DNA from: Lentilactobacillus senioris
GTDB taxonomy: Bacteria; Bacillota; Bacilli; Lactobacillales; Lactobacillaceae
Assembly (NCBI RefSeq): GCF_026798195.1
Contig: NZ_JAPQEZ010000005.1
Location: forward strand, 29,034-92,266
Direction of reading: 5' to 3'
Length of the DNA stretch: 63,233 bases
Position 1 is the first letter of the stretch. Every line of letters starts with the position of its first letter. Below the pieces are notes generated by a model, which was not told the DNA's origin, did no database searches, and saw nothing but the letters and a program-made list of their open reading frames with translations. Shown piece after piece: positions 7,511 through 16,522 of the stretch. A program made the translations under genes and the position numbers.

Positions 7511-8236
7511 ATGACTCAATACACATCGGGGGAACTCGCAAAAATCACCGGGGTTTCCGTTAGAACCATTCAATATTATGATCAACAAAATTTGCTGCAT
7601 CCAGCATCAACGCTGAATGGCCGCCGGATTTATGATGATAGTGCAATCACGGTTTTGAAAACCATTTCGCTACTCAAGGTTCTCGGTTTCCGGTTAGCCG
7701 ATATTCGCGAAATTCTCAGTCAGGAAAATCCCGGTGAATTCATTCAAGCACATTTAGATAGACAGTTGCAGGAATTTAAAACCGAAATTGATGCTGCCAA
7801 AGAATCAGTGGAAACTATAAAAGCTCTGCAACCATATTTAAGTCATTTAAATGACTTACCGATCACTAGCATTGGAGAAATGGGGGACATTATGCAAAAT
7901 AAAAAAGATTTGCGAAACACTAGAACCGTTTTATTCGCGGCGGGAATTGTAATTGATATCGTGGAAGTAGTGGCGTTTGTGATTAGTTTGCGAACCGGTC
8001 AGTGGGGTTGGTTCATCGGTGCCATCGTGCTTGCTGTTTTAGGGGCTACCTGGTTAGTTAATTTTATGTACCACCGTGTCGCTTACGTTTGCCCTAATTG
8101 CGGTTTCATTTTTCGACCAACTAAAAAGGCCTTTTTCTTCTCTGCTCACACGTTTGCTACTCGGAAATTGAAGTGCCCTAACTGTCATGAAACTAATTCT
8201 TGCTTAGAAATTAGTGCGAATGCGAAAGAATATTGA
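7511..8236 (+). CDS. MerR regulator with two TM helices and zinc ribbon
   Basis: The 241-residue protein has an N-terminal MerR HTH (TSGELAKITGVSVRTIQYYD), a coiled coil, two transmembrane helices (about residues 140-160 and 166-184) and a C-terminal zinc ribbon (CPNCGF...CPNCHE). It is therefore a membrane-anchored regulator. GGAGG lies 8 nt before the ATG at 7511. Its promoter has MerR geometry, suggesting autoregulation. A YfhO-like tail follows in frame directly after the stop codon. Confidence 0.88.
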   Translation: MTQYTSGELAKITGVSVRTIQYYDQQNLLHPASTLNGRRIYDDSAITVLKTISLLKVLGFRLADIREILSQENPGEFIQAHLDRQLQEFKTEIDAAKESVETIKALQPYLSHLNDLPITSIGEMGDIMQNKKDLRNTRTVLFAAGIVIDIVEVVAFVISLRTGQWGWFIGAIVLAVLGATWLVNFMYHRVAYVCPNCGFIFRPTKKAFFFSAHTFATRKLKCPNCHETNSCLEISANAKEY

Positions 8237-8377
8237 TCAAAATTAAAAACTGGAATAAACCATATTAAACTAGTGTATAGACCTGCTGGTTGGTATGTGG
8301 GATTAACGATCAGCATACTCTCAGTATTACTGGTGGCAGTGACGTACTTTTTACAACTTAAAAGAAAGCCACGTTAA
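8237..8377 (+). pseudogene. C-terminal remnant of YfhO-like membrane protein
   Basis: Immediately after the MerR stop codon and in the same frame, 46 codons read KLVYRPAGWYVGLTISILSV and onward, with a terminal transmembrane helix and a Lys/Arg tail. VYRP.G...G..IS is typical of the extreme C-terminus of YfhO-family GT-C-like membrane proteins. There is no start or ribosome binding site, so it is a gene fragment. Confidence 0.55.
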
Positions 8378-8769
8378 CCCAAATAGACTAACTTTAAGAT
8401 GATACAGAGGTTGATAAAACGGCCTCTGTTTTTTGATACTTTTCACTAGCCAATCGCGTTTTCCAATTAGTGAAAATTATGATATAACAGATTTAGCTAT
8501 TTTAAACTGTTTTATTATTATCTTATAAATATAAGAACTAAATAGTTATCAAAAATTGTGAAAATTAAAAACATAAAATTATTGTTAAATTCCTTATATT
8601 ATAACTATTAAAACGATTGATTTGGAAAGCTCACTTGTAAAGAATAATTACAAATATTATGGTTTTTTTAAATATTTAAATTTACCCCCTATCGTAGTTT
8701 AAATAATGGTAAATTTAATAAGTAATTAATAATTTTGGGGAAGAAAAGAAAGTCTAGAGGAAAAGAATT
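8378..8769. other. AT-rich gene-free stretch before oatA
   Basis: Apart from a terminator at 8404-8434 (ACAGAGG/CCTCTGT plus T's), this stretch holds only AT-rich DNA and presumably the promoter of the acyltransferase gene. No ORF or repeat stands out. Confidence 0.6.
8404..8434 (+). terminator. Intrinsic terminator
   Basis: ACAGAGG (8404-8410) pairs with CCTCTGT (8423-8429), followed by a T run. It ends the transcript carrying the MerR gene and YfhO remnant. Confidence 0.75.
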
Positions 8770-10686
8770 ATGAAACGTGCAGAATGGCGCAATCAACAAA
8801 TGGCAAAGAAGACGCATAAACGCCGTTATATTTCGGGAATCGATGGTCTTAGAACCTTAGCAGTTATTGGTGTGATTGTCTTTCACTTAGCTCCTTCAGC
8901 TCTTCAAGGGGGATTTTTAGGGGTGCCAATCTTTTTAGTATTGGCGGGCTATTTAGTAACCTACTTCATGTTATTAGATTGGGATAACGAACAGTCATTA
9001 CATATTGGAGCATTTTTAAAACGACGAATCTCCAGATTATATCCAACGCTAGTGACCGTTTTGGTGGCCACCACGGCATACATTACGTTATTTAACCGTT
9101 CATTATTAACAAATATTAAGGCAACCTTGGCCACTAATTTAACCTTTGTGTATAATTGGTTTGAAATTGGGCATGGTCAATCGTATTTTGACCGGGCAAT
9201 GGGAGAATCACCATTTACTCATTTATGGACATTATCTTTGGAAGGTCAATTCTATTTGATTTGGCCATTCGTGATTATTTTGTTATTAAAGCTTACCAAG
9301 AAACGGTGGCAATCGGCCCTAGTTTTATTAGTAGGGGCAATTGCTTCGGCTATAGAAATGGCTATCTTGTACGATCCTAATAACATCAACCGGGTGTACT
9401 ACGGAACTGATACTCGTTTCTTCGCGTTGCTACTAGGAGCATCGTTGGCCTTTATCTGGCCAATTCATAAATTATCAAGTAACGTCAGCAAGGGGAGTCG
9501 CTGGACGTTTGATGGTGTAGGATTATTATTAATGCTAGGAATGATTTACTACTACATCACTATGTCTGGTTCAGATGCTTGGGCTTATCATGGTGGCATG
9601 TTTATTTTCTCACTTTTGGCTACCTTGTTCGTTGCTATTATCGTTCATCCAGCCAGCCATTGGAATCAATGGTTAACTAATCCAGTCTTTACGTATATTG
9701 GAAAACGCAGTTACGGGATTTATGTTTACCAATTTCCGGTAATGATTTTTTACGAAAACAGTGTAAAAAGTATCGGTAACCATCCATTAATTAATGCTTT
9801 GATCCAAGTAGCCATTATTTTGGTAATTAGCGAATTGAGTTATCGCTACGTTGAAAAGCCACTTAATCACATGGATTGGCATCAATTAGGAACGGCTTTA
9901 AAGAACCCAACTAGAGTAGTTACTGCGGCTATTATGGCAGCTATGGTGGCGTTAACCTTTGTGGGAATGGCCACTAAACCAGAGCAATCTACCGCGGACT
10001 CGTTGAAAAAAACGATCACCGCTCGTCAAGCCGCCGCTGATAAGAAAAACCAACGGGCAGAACTCTTGCAAAAGAAGCAAGCTGCTCAAGCTAAAAAGTT
10101 TGCGCATAACCGTAAGTTAGAAAAACAAGCGATTAAACATTTGTCAGTGAAGAAACGTAAGGTCATGAAGAGTTATGGCATTACCGCTCAAGAAATGGTG
10201 ACGTTGCAACACACACCATTAACCAGCGTTGGTGATTCCGTCATGATTGATATTTCCGGTGGCCTACAACAATTATTCCCAGGAGCAGTTGTGGACGGAC
10301 AAGTTGGGCGCCAAATGGATGCAGCTCAATCTATCGTTCAACAAATGGCTAACAGCGGCAAAATTAGTGATAATTTACTCTTGAATTTGGGGACTAACGG
10401 AACCGTTACTTCCGATCAAGTAAAAGCCGTGATGGGCGCTGTAGGGCCTAAACGAGATGTTTATTGGACTACCGCCTACGTGCCTAACCGCAGTTGGCAA
10501 AATGAAGTTAACAGTACGATTATTTCCGCATCTAAAAAATATAAAAACCTCCATATCATCGATTGGTACAGCTTAGCTAAGAAACATCCAGGCTGGTTCA
10601 CTAGCGATGGAATTCATCCTAATAATACTGGGGTGCATTACTTTGCCAAATTGATTGCCAAGTCGATTGCTAAGGATAAAAATTAA
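8770..10686 (+). CDS. oatA: Peptidoglycan O-acetyltransferase, OatA-like
   Basis: This 638-residue protein combines an N-terminal acyltransferase-3 domain of about 10 transmembrane helices (conserved GIDGLRTLAVIGVIVFH, His about residue 39) with a C-terminal extracellular SGNH domain. The SGNH parts visible are GDS near residue 489 and the SDGIHPN Asp/His pair near 613-616. A Lys/Ala-rich linker joins the two. OatA moves acetyl groups to peptidoglycan sugar C6 hydroxyls and raises lysozyme resistance. It is a single-gene unit with its own terminator. The glycan substrate is inferred from architecture. Confidence 0.88.
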   Translation: MKRAEWRNQQMAKKTHKRRYISGIDGLRTLAVIGVIVFHLAPSALQGGFLGVPIFLVLAGYLVTYFMLLDWDNEQSLHIGAFLKRRISRLYPTLVTVLVATTAYITLFNRSLLTNIKATLATNLTFVYNWFEIGHGQSYFDRAMGESPFTHLWTLSLEGQFYLIWPFVIILLLKLTKKRWQSALVLLVGAIASAIEMAILYDPNNINRVYYGTDTRFFALLLGASLAFIWPIHKLSSNVSKGSRWTFDGVGLLLMLGMIYYYITMSGSDAWAYHGGMFIFSLLATLFVAIIVHPASHWNQWLTNPVFTYIGKRSYGIYVYQFPVMIFYENSVKSIGNHPLINALIQVAIILVISELSYRYVEKPLNHMDWHQLGTALKNPTRVVTAAIMAAMVALTFVGMATKPEQSTADSLKKTITARQAAADKKNQRAELLQKKQAAQAKKFAHNRKLEKQAIKHLSVKKRKVMKSYGITAQEMVTLQHTPLTSVGDSVMIDISGGLQQLFPGAVVDGQVGRQMDAAQSIVQQMANSGKISDNLLLNLGTNGTVTSDQVKAVMGAVGPKRDVYWTTAYVPNRSWQNEVNSTIISASKKYKNLHIIDWYSLAKKHPGWFTSDGIHPNNTGVHYFAKLIAKSIAKDKN

Positions 10687-10701
10687 AGTAGGAATTAATA
10701 A

Positions 10702-10737
10702 AAAGACTTAACGAAATTAACCGTTAAGTCTTTTTTT
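10702..10737 (+). terminator. Intrinsic terminator
   Basis: AAAGACTTAACG (10702-10713) pairs with CGTTAAGTCTTT (10722-10733), then T's. It ends the oatA transcript. Confidence 0.88.
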
Positions 10738-10743
10738 GTAGTT

Positions 10744-10856
10744 AAAAACGAACTATTTATGTGACGTTAAATCGTTTTAAGAATTATTTACATAAAAATA
10801 CGAACAATATTAGTTTTGTTTTTAAAAATGTTTGTGATATACTAAAAATATTCTTG
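10744..10856 (+). promoter_or_regulatory. Two PurR-box-like sites and promoter of guaD
   Basis: AAAAACGAACTAT (10744-10756) and AAATACGAACAAT (10796-10808) each match the PurBox consensus AWWWCCGAACWWT except at position 5. They are in the same orientation, 52 bp apart. Downstream is an extended -10 (TGATATACT, about 10842-10850). The genes behind it salvage purines, so PurR control is plausible. Confidence 0.6.
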
Positions 10857-10890
10857 GGGAACTAATTAGGATTCGAAGGGAGCAACCAGA

Positions 10891-12243
10891 ATGTACTCAC
10901 AGGTGATTGCAGGGACGTATTTTACTTCAAAGGACGACCAGACAGTTCAAGTTGGTGAAAACACACTGATTTGTATTGATGAACAGGGGCAGATTGTTCG
11001 GATTATTTCTGATCGGGAACCAGAATTTCATAGTGTCCGCCAAACCGCAGCAGATCAAAATAACTTACTGCAGCTAGCTGCTAACGAACGGTTACTACCA
11101 GGATTTGTAGACTTACATATTCATGCTCCTCAATGGGCACAAGCTGGATTGGCGTTAGATCGATCACTGAACGATTGGCTAAATACTTACACTTTTCCAC
11201 TGGAGGCTAAGTTTGCTGATGATCAGTTTGCGTTAACCGTCTATTCTAGTTTAGTACAAACGTTATTGGCGAACGGTACCACCACGGCGTTGATGTTTGG
11301 AACCATCTATAATTCCAGCAATTTAATTTTGGCTCAGCAAGCAGCTAAATTTGGGTTGCGGGCGTTAATTGGCAAAGTAGCGATGGATGATCCTACGCAA
11401 ACTCCTGAATATTACCGGGACGAATCAGCAACTGAGGCTCTTAAAGCCACGCGAGAATTTATTGAATCAATGTTGAAATTGCAACAGCAAACTAGAACTA
11501 CTCTGATGCCGGTTATTACACCCCGGTTCATTCCTAGTTGTACGAATGAACTATTGCAGGGCTTGGGTGAGTTGGCTAAGCAGTATGATTTGCCGATTCA
11601 ATCTCACTGTAGTGAAAGCGATTGGGAAGATCAGTACGTGCAAGAACGTTTTGGTCAACGAGATGCGGAAGTGTTTGATCATTTTGGCTTGTTGACTGAC
11701 CAAGCGGTGATGGCTCACGGGACTCAACTAACCGATGGTGATCTATCCCTGTTTCGCCAACGCCAAGCTGCAGTTGCCCATTGTCCCATTTCTAACGTGT
11801 ACTTCGGTAATGCGGTGTTTCCCACTCGAAAAGCTTTGCAAGCTGGTAACCAAATTGGGTTGGGCAGTGACATCTCTGGTGGCTTTTCACCTAGCTTATA
11901 CCGCAATATGCAACAGGCAGTGATGTCATCACAACTCCTAACGGACGGAGTTAATAATGAAATGGATTCGACTAAACGAGGAGTACCTGATTCGCGAATT
12001 TCGATGAAAACTGCATTTTATCTGGCGACTAAGGGGGGCGCTCAGGCGCTGAATTTACCAGTAGGGGCGATTGAAGTTGGCAAGCAGGCGGATTTTCAAG
12101 TAGTCAAGTTGACACCCGCGTTAACTGCTGAAAGCATTGATGATGAATTTGAACGGCTTCTCTACCAAGCCGAACGTAACTCTATTAGTTGGGTAATGGT
12201 GGGTGGCGAAATGGTATATCAAAATCAGGAGGGACACAGATAA
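10891..12243 (+). CDS. guaD: Guanine deaminase
   Basis: The 450-residue protein is an amidohydrolase-superfamily guanine deaminase, converting guanine to xanthine and ammonia. Metal ligands are visible in GFVDLHIHAPQW (HxH about residues 76-78), the SHCSESDWE segment, AHGTQL and the final GSDISGG Asp. Length fits the family. The next gene, a purine permease, starts on the base after its stop, so import and deamination are co-expressed. PurR-box-like sites lie upstream. Confidence 0.92.
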   Translation: MYSQVIAGTYFTSKDDQTVQVGENTLICIDEQGQIVRIISDREPEFHSVRQTAADQNNLLQLAANERLLPGFVDLHIHAPQWAQAGLALDRSLNDWLNTYTFPLEAKFADDQFALTVYSSLVQTLLANGTTTALMFGTIYNSSNLILAQQAAKFGLRALIGKVAMDDPTQTPEYYRDESATEALKATREFIESMLKLQQQTRTTLMPVITPRFIPSCTNELLQGLGELAKQYDLPIQSHCSESDWEDQYVQERFGQRDAEVFDHFGLLTDQAVMAHGTQLTDGDLSLFRQRQAAVAHCPISNVYFGNAVFPTRKALQAGNQIGLGSDISGGFSPSLYRNMQQAVMSSQLLTDGVNNEMDSTKRGVPDSRISMKTAFYLATKGGAQALNLPVGAIEVGKQADFQVVKLTPALTAESIDDEFERLLYQAERNSISWVMVGGEMVYQNQEGHR

Positions 12244-13590
12244 ATGAAGGATAATCACGGAATTTTAATCGGACCAGATGATAAGATCAGTAATTCCCAA
12301 GCAGGGTTGCTCGGATTACAGCACGTGTTGGCAATGGATGTTTACGTGCCACCCATCGTTTTGGCCGGAGCGGTAGCGATGGGAAGCGGTGCTACTTCAG
12401 GACTACTGCAGTCTACCTTCTTAGCGGCGGGAATCGGGACGATTTTACAAACCTGGTTCTTCATGAAAATGCCAGTATCGCAAGGCCCTTCGTTTGTGCC
12501 CCTGGGGGCTGCTGCCGGAATTATCTTGGGGGCCGGTAGTCTTAACGGGGGAATGGCTAACTTGATTGGAGCTTCCCTGATCGGGGCCTTAATTTTGATA
12601 TTACTGGGGATCACCGGAATCTTTCATAAAATCATTTCTACCTTGGTGCCGGCTTTAGTAGGGGGAACCATCATCACCTGTGTGGGGTTGTCACTAATCC
12701 CAACGGCCTTGAATTCTAATATTTTTCAGGCTAGTGGAAACGTTAATCAAAACATCTTATTGGCAGTGGTAACGGCAGCTACATTGTTGGTAGCAGTGAT
12801 GATAAGTATGAGATTTCCCAAATTACAACGAATTTTCAAGACTAGTTCCATTATTTTAGCTCTACTGGTGGGTTCTAGCTTAGCAGCCACCATGGGTCGT
12901 TTTGACTGGCAAGCAGTGGCTAAAGCACCGTGGTTTAGCTTACCTACCCAAACGGTCTTTCACTACGGAATTCATTTTTCGGTACCGGCCATTTTAACCT
13001 TTGTTTTGATTTACGCCATCTTAACTACGGAAACTACGGGAACTTGGTTTGCGATGGGCGCGGTGATCAATCGTGACATTAGCCAAAAACAATGGAACCA
13101 AGGAATCATCGGTGAAGGGGTCAGTTGTTTAATCGCAGCACTAGTCGGGACCACTCCGGTAACCGGTTATTCAACTAATGCCGGAGTTATTTCCATTACG
13201 GGAATTGCTAGTAAACGTGTCTTTATTGGCGCTGGGGTTTGGTTTATCTTGCTTGGCTTTTGTAGTAAGATTTCGGCCTTTCTTGCCGCGATTCCGGCAG
13301 CCGTAATTGGCGGGGTATTTGCTATTATTTGTGTCATTATTATGCTAAACGGCTTAAACGTCATTCGTAGCTTAGACACTAGCGAAGGTGATATTTACGT
13401 CATTGGCATTCCAATTATTTTGACGTTAGCGTTAGTATTACTTCCAGCTAAAGTGCTTGCAGAAACACCCCAGACGGTTCAATATCTATTGGGTTCGCCA
13501 ATTGCGGTGGCAGCTATTGCAGCTATTTTATTAAACTTACTAATGCCTAAACAGACTGGCGTTGATGAGTTAGCAGAAGAAAAAATTTAA
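12244..13590 (+). CDS. NCS2-family xanthine/purine permease
   Basis: This 448-residue protein has about 14 hydrophobic segments. It shows the N-terminal QHVLAM.VYVPPI region and the NAT signature near STNAGVISITG typical of nucleobase:cation symporter-2 proteins. It carries a purine base (xanthine, guanine or urate class) with a cation across the membrane. It is translationally linked to guaD: the ATG directly follows guaD's TAA, with GGAGGG inside the end of guaD. A terminator at 13603-13637 closes the operon. Exact substrate is inferred from context. Confidence 0.88.
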   Translation: MKDNHGILIGPDDKISNSQAGLLGLQHVLAMDVYVPPIVLAGAVAMGSGATSGLLQSTFLAAGIGTILQTWFFMKMPVSQGPSFVPLGAAAGIILGAGSLNGGMANLIGASLIGALILILLGITGIFHKIISTLVPALVGGTIITCVGLSLIPTALNSNIFQASGNVNQNILLAVVTAATLLVAVMISMRFPKLQRIFKTSSIILALLVGSSLAATMGRFDWQAVAKAPWFSLPTQTVFHYGIHFSVPAILTFVLIYAILTTETTGTWFAMGAVINRDISQKQWNQGIIGEGVSCLIAALVGTTPVTGYSTNAGVISITGIASKRVFIGAGVWFILLGFCSKISAFLAAIPAAVIGGVFAIICVIIMLNGLNVIRSLDTSEGDIYVIGIPIILTLALVLLPAKVLAETPQTVQYLLGSPIAVAAIAAILLNLLMPKQTGVDELAEEKI

Positions 13591-13602
13591 GTGCTAAACT
13601 AT

Positions 13603-13637
13603 AAAGCCCTTACGAGTTGAATCTAATTCGGAGGGCT
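13603..13637 (+). terminator. Intrinsic terminator
   Basis: AAAGCCCT and AGGGCTTT flank a 19-20-nt loop, followed by T's. It ends the guaD-permease operon. Confidence 0.7.
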
Positions 13638-13742
13638 TTTTTATTTTATTTAAATGGGGGCATGAAGGTTAACAACTTTAGTAACCGATTTCAATGGTGT
13701 ACAATTGTGGCAACCTCATTTTGAATCAGAAAGGATATTGCT

Positions 13743-14804
13743 ATGTATTTAGCGACACACGAATTAAAAGCTAACAAGGGACGTTACGGGCTAGTGATTT
13801 TAATGTTATTTTTGATCGCCTACTTGATTTACTTTCTAACTGGGTTGGCTTACGGACTTGCTTCGAATAACCGGTTGGCGGTCGACCAATGGGATGCCAA
13901 TCGAATTAGTATCAGCAAATTCGCCGATGGTAATTTAGCGGCTTCCACCTTGTCAGGAGTCAACTTAAAACAGTTGAATGCCAATCAAGCACCAGTCGGG
14001 GAAATGAATGCGGTGGCTACCTTAAACGGTGGTGATGGAAACATTGATGCTACTATTTTTGGGATTAACTTTCAGAGCTTCATTAAACCGAAATTGGTGA
14101 AGGGCCACCAAGTACGCAGTGACAAGCAGGTGGTAGTGGATGAACAGCTTAATGACGGTAAAGTTAAGCTAGGTGATCACCTTAAAATTAATGGTAGTCA
14201 GCAACAATACCAGGTGGTCGGGCTCACGCAGGATAACCTGTATGGGACGCTGCCAGTGGTGTTTACTACGTTACCCACCTATAACCAACTCAAATATACT
14301 AATGTTCATGCAGGTAATATCAGTGGAATTGTATATAAAAACCAAGCGGACGTGAAGCGAGTCATTAACGCTAAAGTGATTACTCCTAAAACCTTGATTA
14401 ATAATATTCCGGGCTATAGTGCCCAAAATTCAACGTTTAGTTTAATGATCGGTGCGTTATTTATCATTGTGCTATTTATCGTAGGAATCTTTATGTATAT
14501 TTTGACGGTTCAAAAAATTAGCGTTTACGGAATTATGCGGGCTCAAGGAATTAGTAGCAGAATTTTAGTGAATAGTATCGTGGCCCAAGCTTTGATCTTG
14601 GGAATTGTCGGGATTGGACTAGGCTTGATTGCTAATCAATTAACCGTGCTGATTTTACCAGCGGCGATGCCATACGCTAATAACGGTTTGTTAGTGGGTG
14701 GCTTTTCCGTGGGCTTATTAGCCATGGTGATTTTGGGATCCATCTTTTCAATTCGGCAAATTCTTAAAATTGATCCGATTAGTGCGATTGGGGGGACGGA
14801 ATAA
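13743..14804 (+). CDS. hrtB: ABC transporter permease, HrtB-like
   Basis: The 353-residue protein has one N-terminal and three C-terminal transmembrane helices flanking an extracellular domain of about 200 residues, the MacB/FtsX layout. Length and C-terminus (VYGIMRAQG...) fit HrtB, the permease of the heme-efflux exporter HrtBA. AAAGGA precedes the ATG. Its stop overlaps the ATPase start (TAATG), so the pair is translationally coupled. No HssRS or HrtR regulator is adjacent. Heme as substrate is inferred by similarity only. Confidence 0.8.
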   Translation: MYLATHELKANKGRYGLVILMLFLIAYLIYFLTGLAYGLASNNRLAVDQWDANRISISKFADGNLAASTLSGVNLKQLNANQAPVGEMNAVATLNGGDGNIDATIFGINFQSFIKPKLVKGHQVRSDKQVVVDEQLNDGKVKLGDHLKINGSQQQYQVVGLTQDNLYGTLPVVFTTLPTYNQLKYTNVHAGNISGIVYKNQADVKRVINAKVITPKTLINNIPGYSAQNSTFSLMIGALFIIVLFIVGIFMYILTVQKISVYGIMRAQGISSRILVNSIVAQALILGIVGIGLGLIANQLTVLILPAAMPYANNGLLVGGFSVGLLAMVILGSIFSIRQILKIDPISAIGGTE

Positions 14805-15466
14805 TGGCAGTATTAGAATTAAAGCAAGTTAGCAAAACTTTCGGGAGTGGTGAGACGGCGACTACTGCAGTAGCACCGTTGGACCTAACTATTAACGCTG
14901 GTGAGTTTGTTATTTTAACTGGACCTTCTGGCTCCGGAAAAACTACTTTGCTTACCATGATGGGAGGCTTGCTGACCCCCACCAGTGGACAAGTATTGTT
15001 AAACGGTCAGGATCTAAGCCAGATGACGGAAAAGCAACGGGGCCAGGTTAGGTTTAATCAGTACGGCTTTATTTTACAGGCATCGAATTTAATTCCATTT
15101 TTGACGGTTGAGGAGCAATTTGAGTTGGTCGATCGAATTAGCAAGCAAGATCATAATGGCTATGCTGAGCAATTATTGACTGAGCTGGGAGTGGCTGCGG
15201 AACGAAGCAGTTTGCCGGCCAAATTATCTGGTGGGCAACGGCAACGAGTGGCGATTGCTCGCGCATTATACAATCAACCAGCGGTGATCTTCGCAGACGA
15301 ACCCACGGCGGCATTGGATTCCAAGCGGGCCTTTCAAGTGGTGAAAACGTTGAAAACCCAAGCCAAAGAGCACAATGTAGCGGTGATTATGATTACCCAC
15401 GACGATGACTTGCTAGCGGAGGCGGACCGGGTGTACACGATGATCGACGGGAAGCTGAAGGATTAA
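14804..15466 (+). CDS. hrtA: ABC transporter ATP-binding protein, HrtA-like
   Basis: The 220-residue ATPase carries Walker A GPSGSGKTT (about residue 39), Q-loop FILQASNLIPF, signature LSGGQRQR, Walker B VIFADEPT and the H-loop TH. It is a LolD/MacB-class subunit; VILTGPSGSGKTTLLTMMGG closely resembles HrtA. It powers the permease encoded just upstream and is probably a heme or membrane-toxicant exporter. Confidence 0.85.
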   Translation: MAVLELKQVSKTFGSGETATTAVAPLDLTINAGEFVILTGPSGSGKTTLLTMMGGLLTPTSGQVLLNGQDLSQMTEKQRGQVRFNQYGFILQASNLIPFLTVEEQFELVDRISKQDHNGYAEQLLTELGVAAERSSLPAKLSGGQRQRVAIARALYNQPAVIFADEPTAALDSKRAFQVVKTLKTQAKEHNVAVIMITHDDDLLAEADRVYTMIDGKLKD

Positions 15467-15653
15467 TATAAGAAAAATAAAATTGTGGAAATTTACTAAG
15501 ATGTATTACAATGTACGCTTGCTAGTATAGGTTCTCGTATTTTTTAAATTAAGTATTATATTATTTTGTTTGATATGTAGTTAGTCCAAACTCTGACGAC
15601 TCTAAAAGCTGGTAATTAACTTAGTTGAGGGGCTAAGATTTGGAGGATTTATC

Positions 15654-16073
15654 ATGAAGTTTAAGCATTACGTATTAGCGGGATTAACCGCTCTATCATT
15701 TGGAATGGTTGTATGCACATCCCCAGTAAGTGCTAAAACCTTACCAAAATCATACCTAGGCGTTTGGATTTCTAAACCAGTTTATACTTATGGAACTAAA
15801 CATATCAATAAGAACATGGCAATTCCTAAAATGAAAATGTCGGTAACTAGTAAAACTGTCAAATACCGCTTTTATGGATATTTACCCCAAGCACCCGGAG
15901 TTCATTATAATAAGTCTATCCATACCTTAAAATTAAAAAAAGCTCAAAAAGATTTTTATACTTTGAGTGGGAAAAGACCATTCGGAAAATTTAACTATTT
16001 AGCAAAAGTAGGTAAACATTTACATTATGCTTATCAAAATGGCGGTGAGATTATATTTACTAAAATGAAATAG
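15654..16073 (+). CDS. Small secreted protein, function unknown
   Basis: This 139-residue protein has a clear signal peptide (MKFKHYVLAGLTALSFGMVV, cleavage near SAK-TL). The short basic mature domain starts LPKSYLGVWISKP. GGAGG precedes the ATG. The LPK..LG.W opening resembles VPKVLRGKW and VTPVALRGKW in two other small secreted proteins in the window. No catalytic motif is visible. It is probably extracellular or wall-bound by charge. Confidence 0.75.
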   Translation: MKFKHYVLAGLTALSFGMVVCTSPVSAKTLPKSYLGVWISKPVYTYGTKHINKNMAIPKMKMSVTSKTVKYRFYGYLPQAPGVHYNKSIHTLKLKKAQKDFYTLSGKRPFGKFNYLAKVGKHLHYAYQNGGEIIFTKMK

Positions 16074-16125
16074 AAGTATAAATCCTAATATGTAATTACC
16101 TTAATATTAATGTTTAAGCAACTCA

Positions 16126-16169
16126 TCCCGCTCTGGTGATTCGTAGTAGTTCGATTCTACTGGCGGGAA
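16126..16169 (+). pseudogene. tRNA-like remnant lacking D and anticodon arms
   Basis: TCCCGCT (16126-16132) pairs over 7 bp (last pair T-G) with GGCGGGA (16162-16168). Directly before the latter is a canonical T arm: AGTAG, loop TTCGATT, CTACT (16145-16161). Only 12 nt sit where D and anticodon arms should be. It reads as a tRNA gene with its middle deleted, or a chance match. The isoacceptor cannot be told. Confidence 0.35.
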
Positions 16170-16215
16170 TTACGACCAACGAAACTGATCGTCGTTAAAA
16201 GCTGAAATTGGGAGT

Positions 16216-16363
16216 AAATATTATTCAAGAAAACGGGAAAGAAACACCAGCAGAAATTGAGGGCTGGAACTGGGGAGTTTTTGTATTTAATTGGATTTGG
16301 GGAATTGGAAATAAGTCATATTTACCATATAAAAAGCCATTAACCTCTGAAAGGATGGCCTAA
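16216..16363 (+). pseudogene. Truncated small membrane protein fragment
   Basis: The frame reads IQENGKETPAEIEGWNWGVF, then VFNWIWGIGNKSYLPYKKP and stops at 16363. The E-I-x-G-W-N-W-G...W-I-W-G-x-G-N-K motif is found in small membrane proteins where it is normally followed by another hydrophobic segment, missing here. There is no good start codon. Confidence 0.5.
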
Positions 16364-16367
16364 CACC

Positions 16368-16511
16368 ATGACCACTAAAATATCTGGGATTCATGAACGC
16401 AGTATCTCCGGAAATTGCCCGCATTGTGGGCGTCAGATGACGATTCATTACGGGTTAAATCGGTGTCCGCACTGCCGTTACATTTTTAAATCGAATTTTA
16501 AAGTAAAATAA
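16368..16511 (+). CDS. 47-residue zinc-ribbon protein
   Basis: A short ORF from ATG 16368 encodes GNCPHCGRQMTIHYGLNRCPHCRYIF, here split as CPHC and CPHC pairs 16 residues apart: a rubredoxin-type zinc ribbon. The ribosome binding site (AAAGGA) is 15 nt upstream, which is weak. It might be a real microprotein or the tail of a lost gene. It is followed by a bidirectional terminator. Confidence 0.5.
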   Translation: MTTKISGIHERSISGNCPHCGRQMTIHYGLNRCPHCRYIFKSNFKVK

Positions 16512-16522
16512 CCAAAGAATGG

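Larger units (their letters stand above)
16074..16520. other. Intergenic stretch with gene and tRNA-like remnants
   Basis: This 447-bp stretch holds a 44-nt tRNA-like remnant (16126-16169), a truncated membrane-protein reading frame (16216-16363) and a small zinc-ribbon ORF (16368-16511). All are listed separately. It looks like a site of repeated deletion. Confidence 0.5.
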
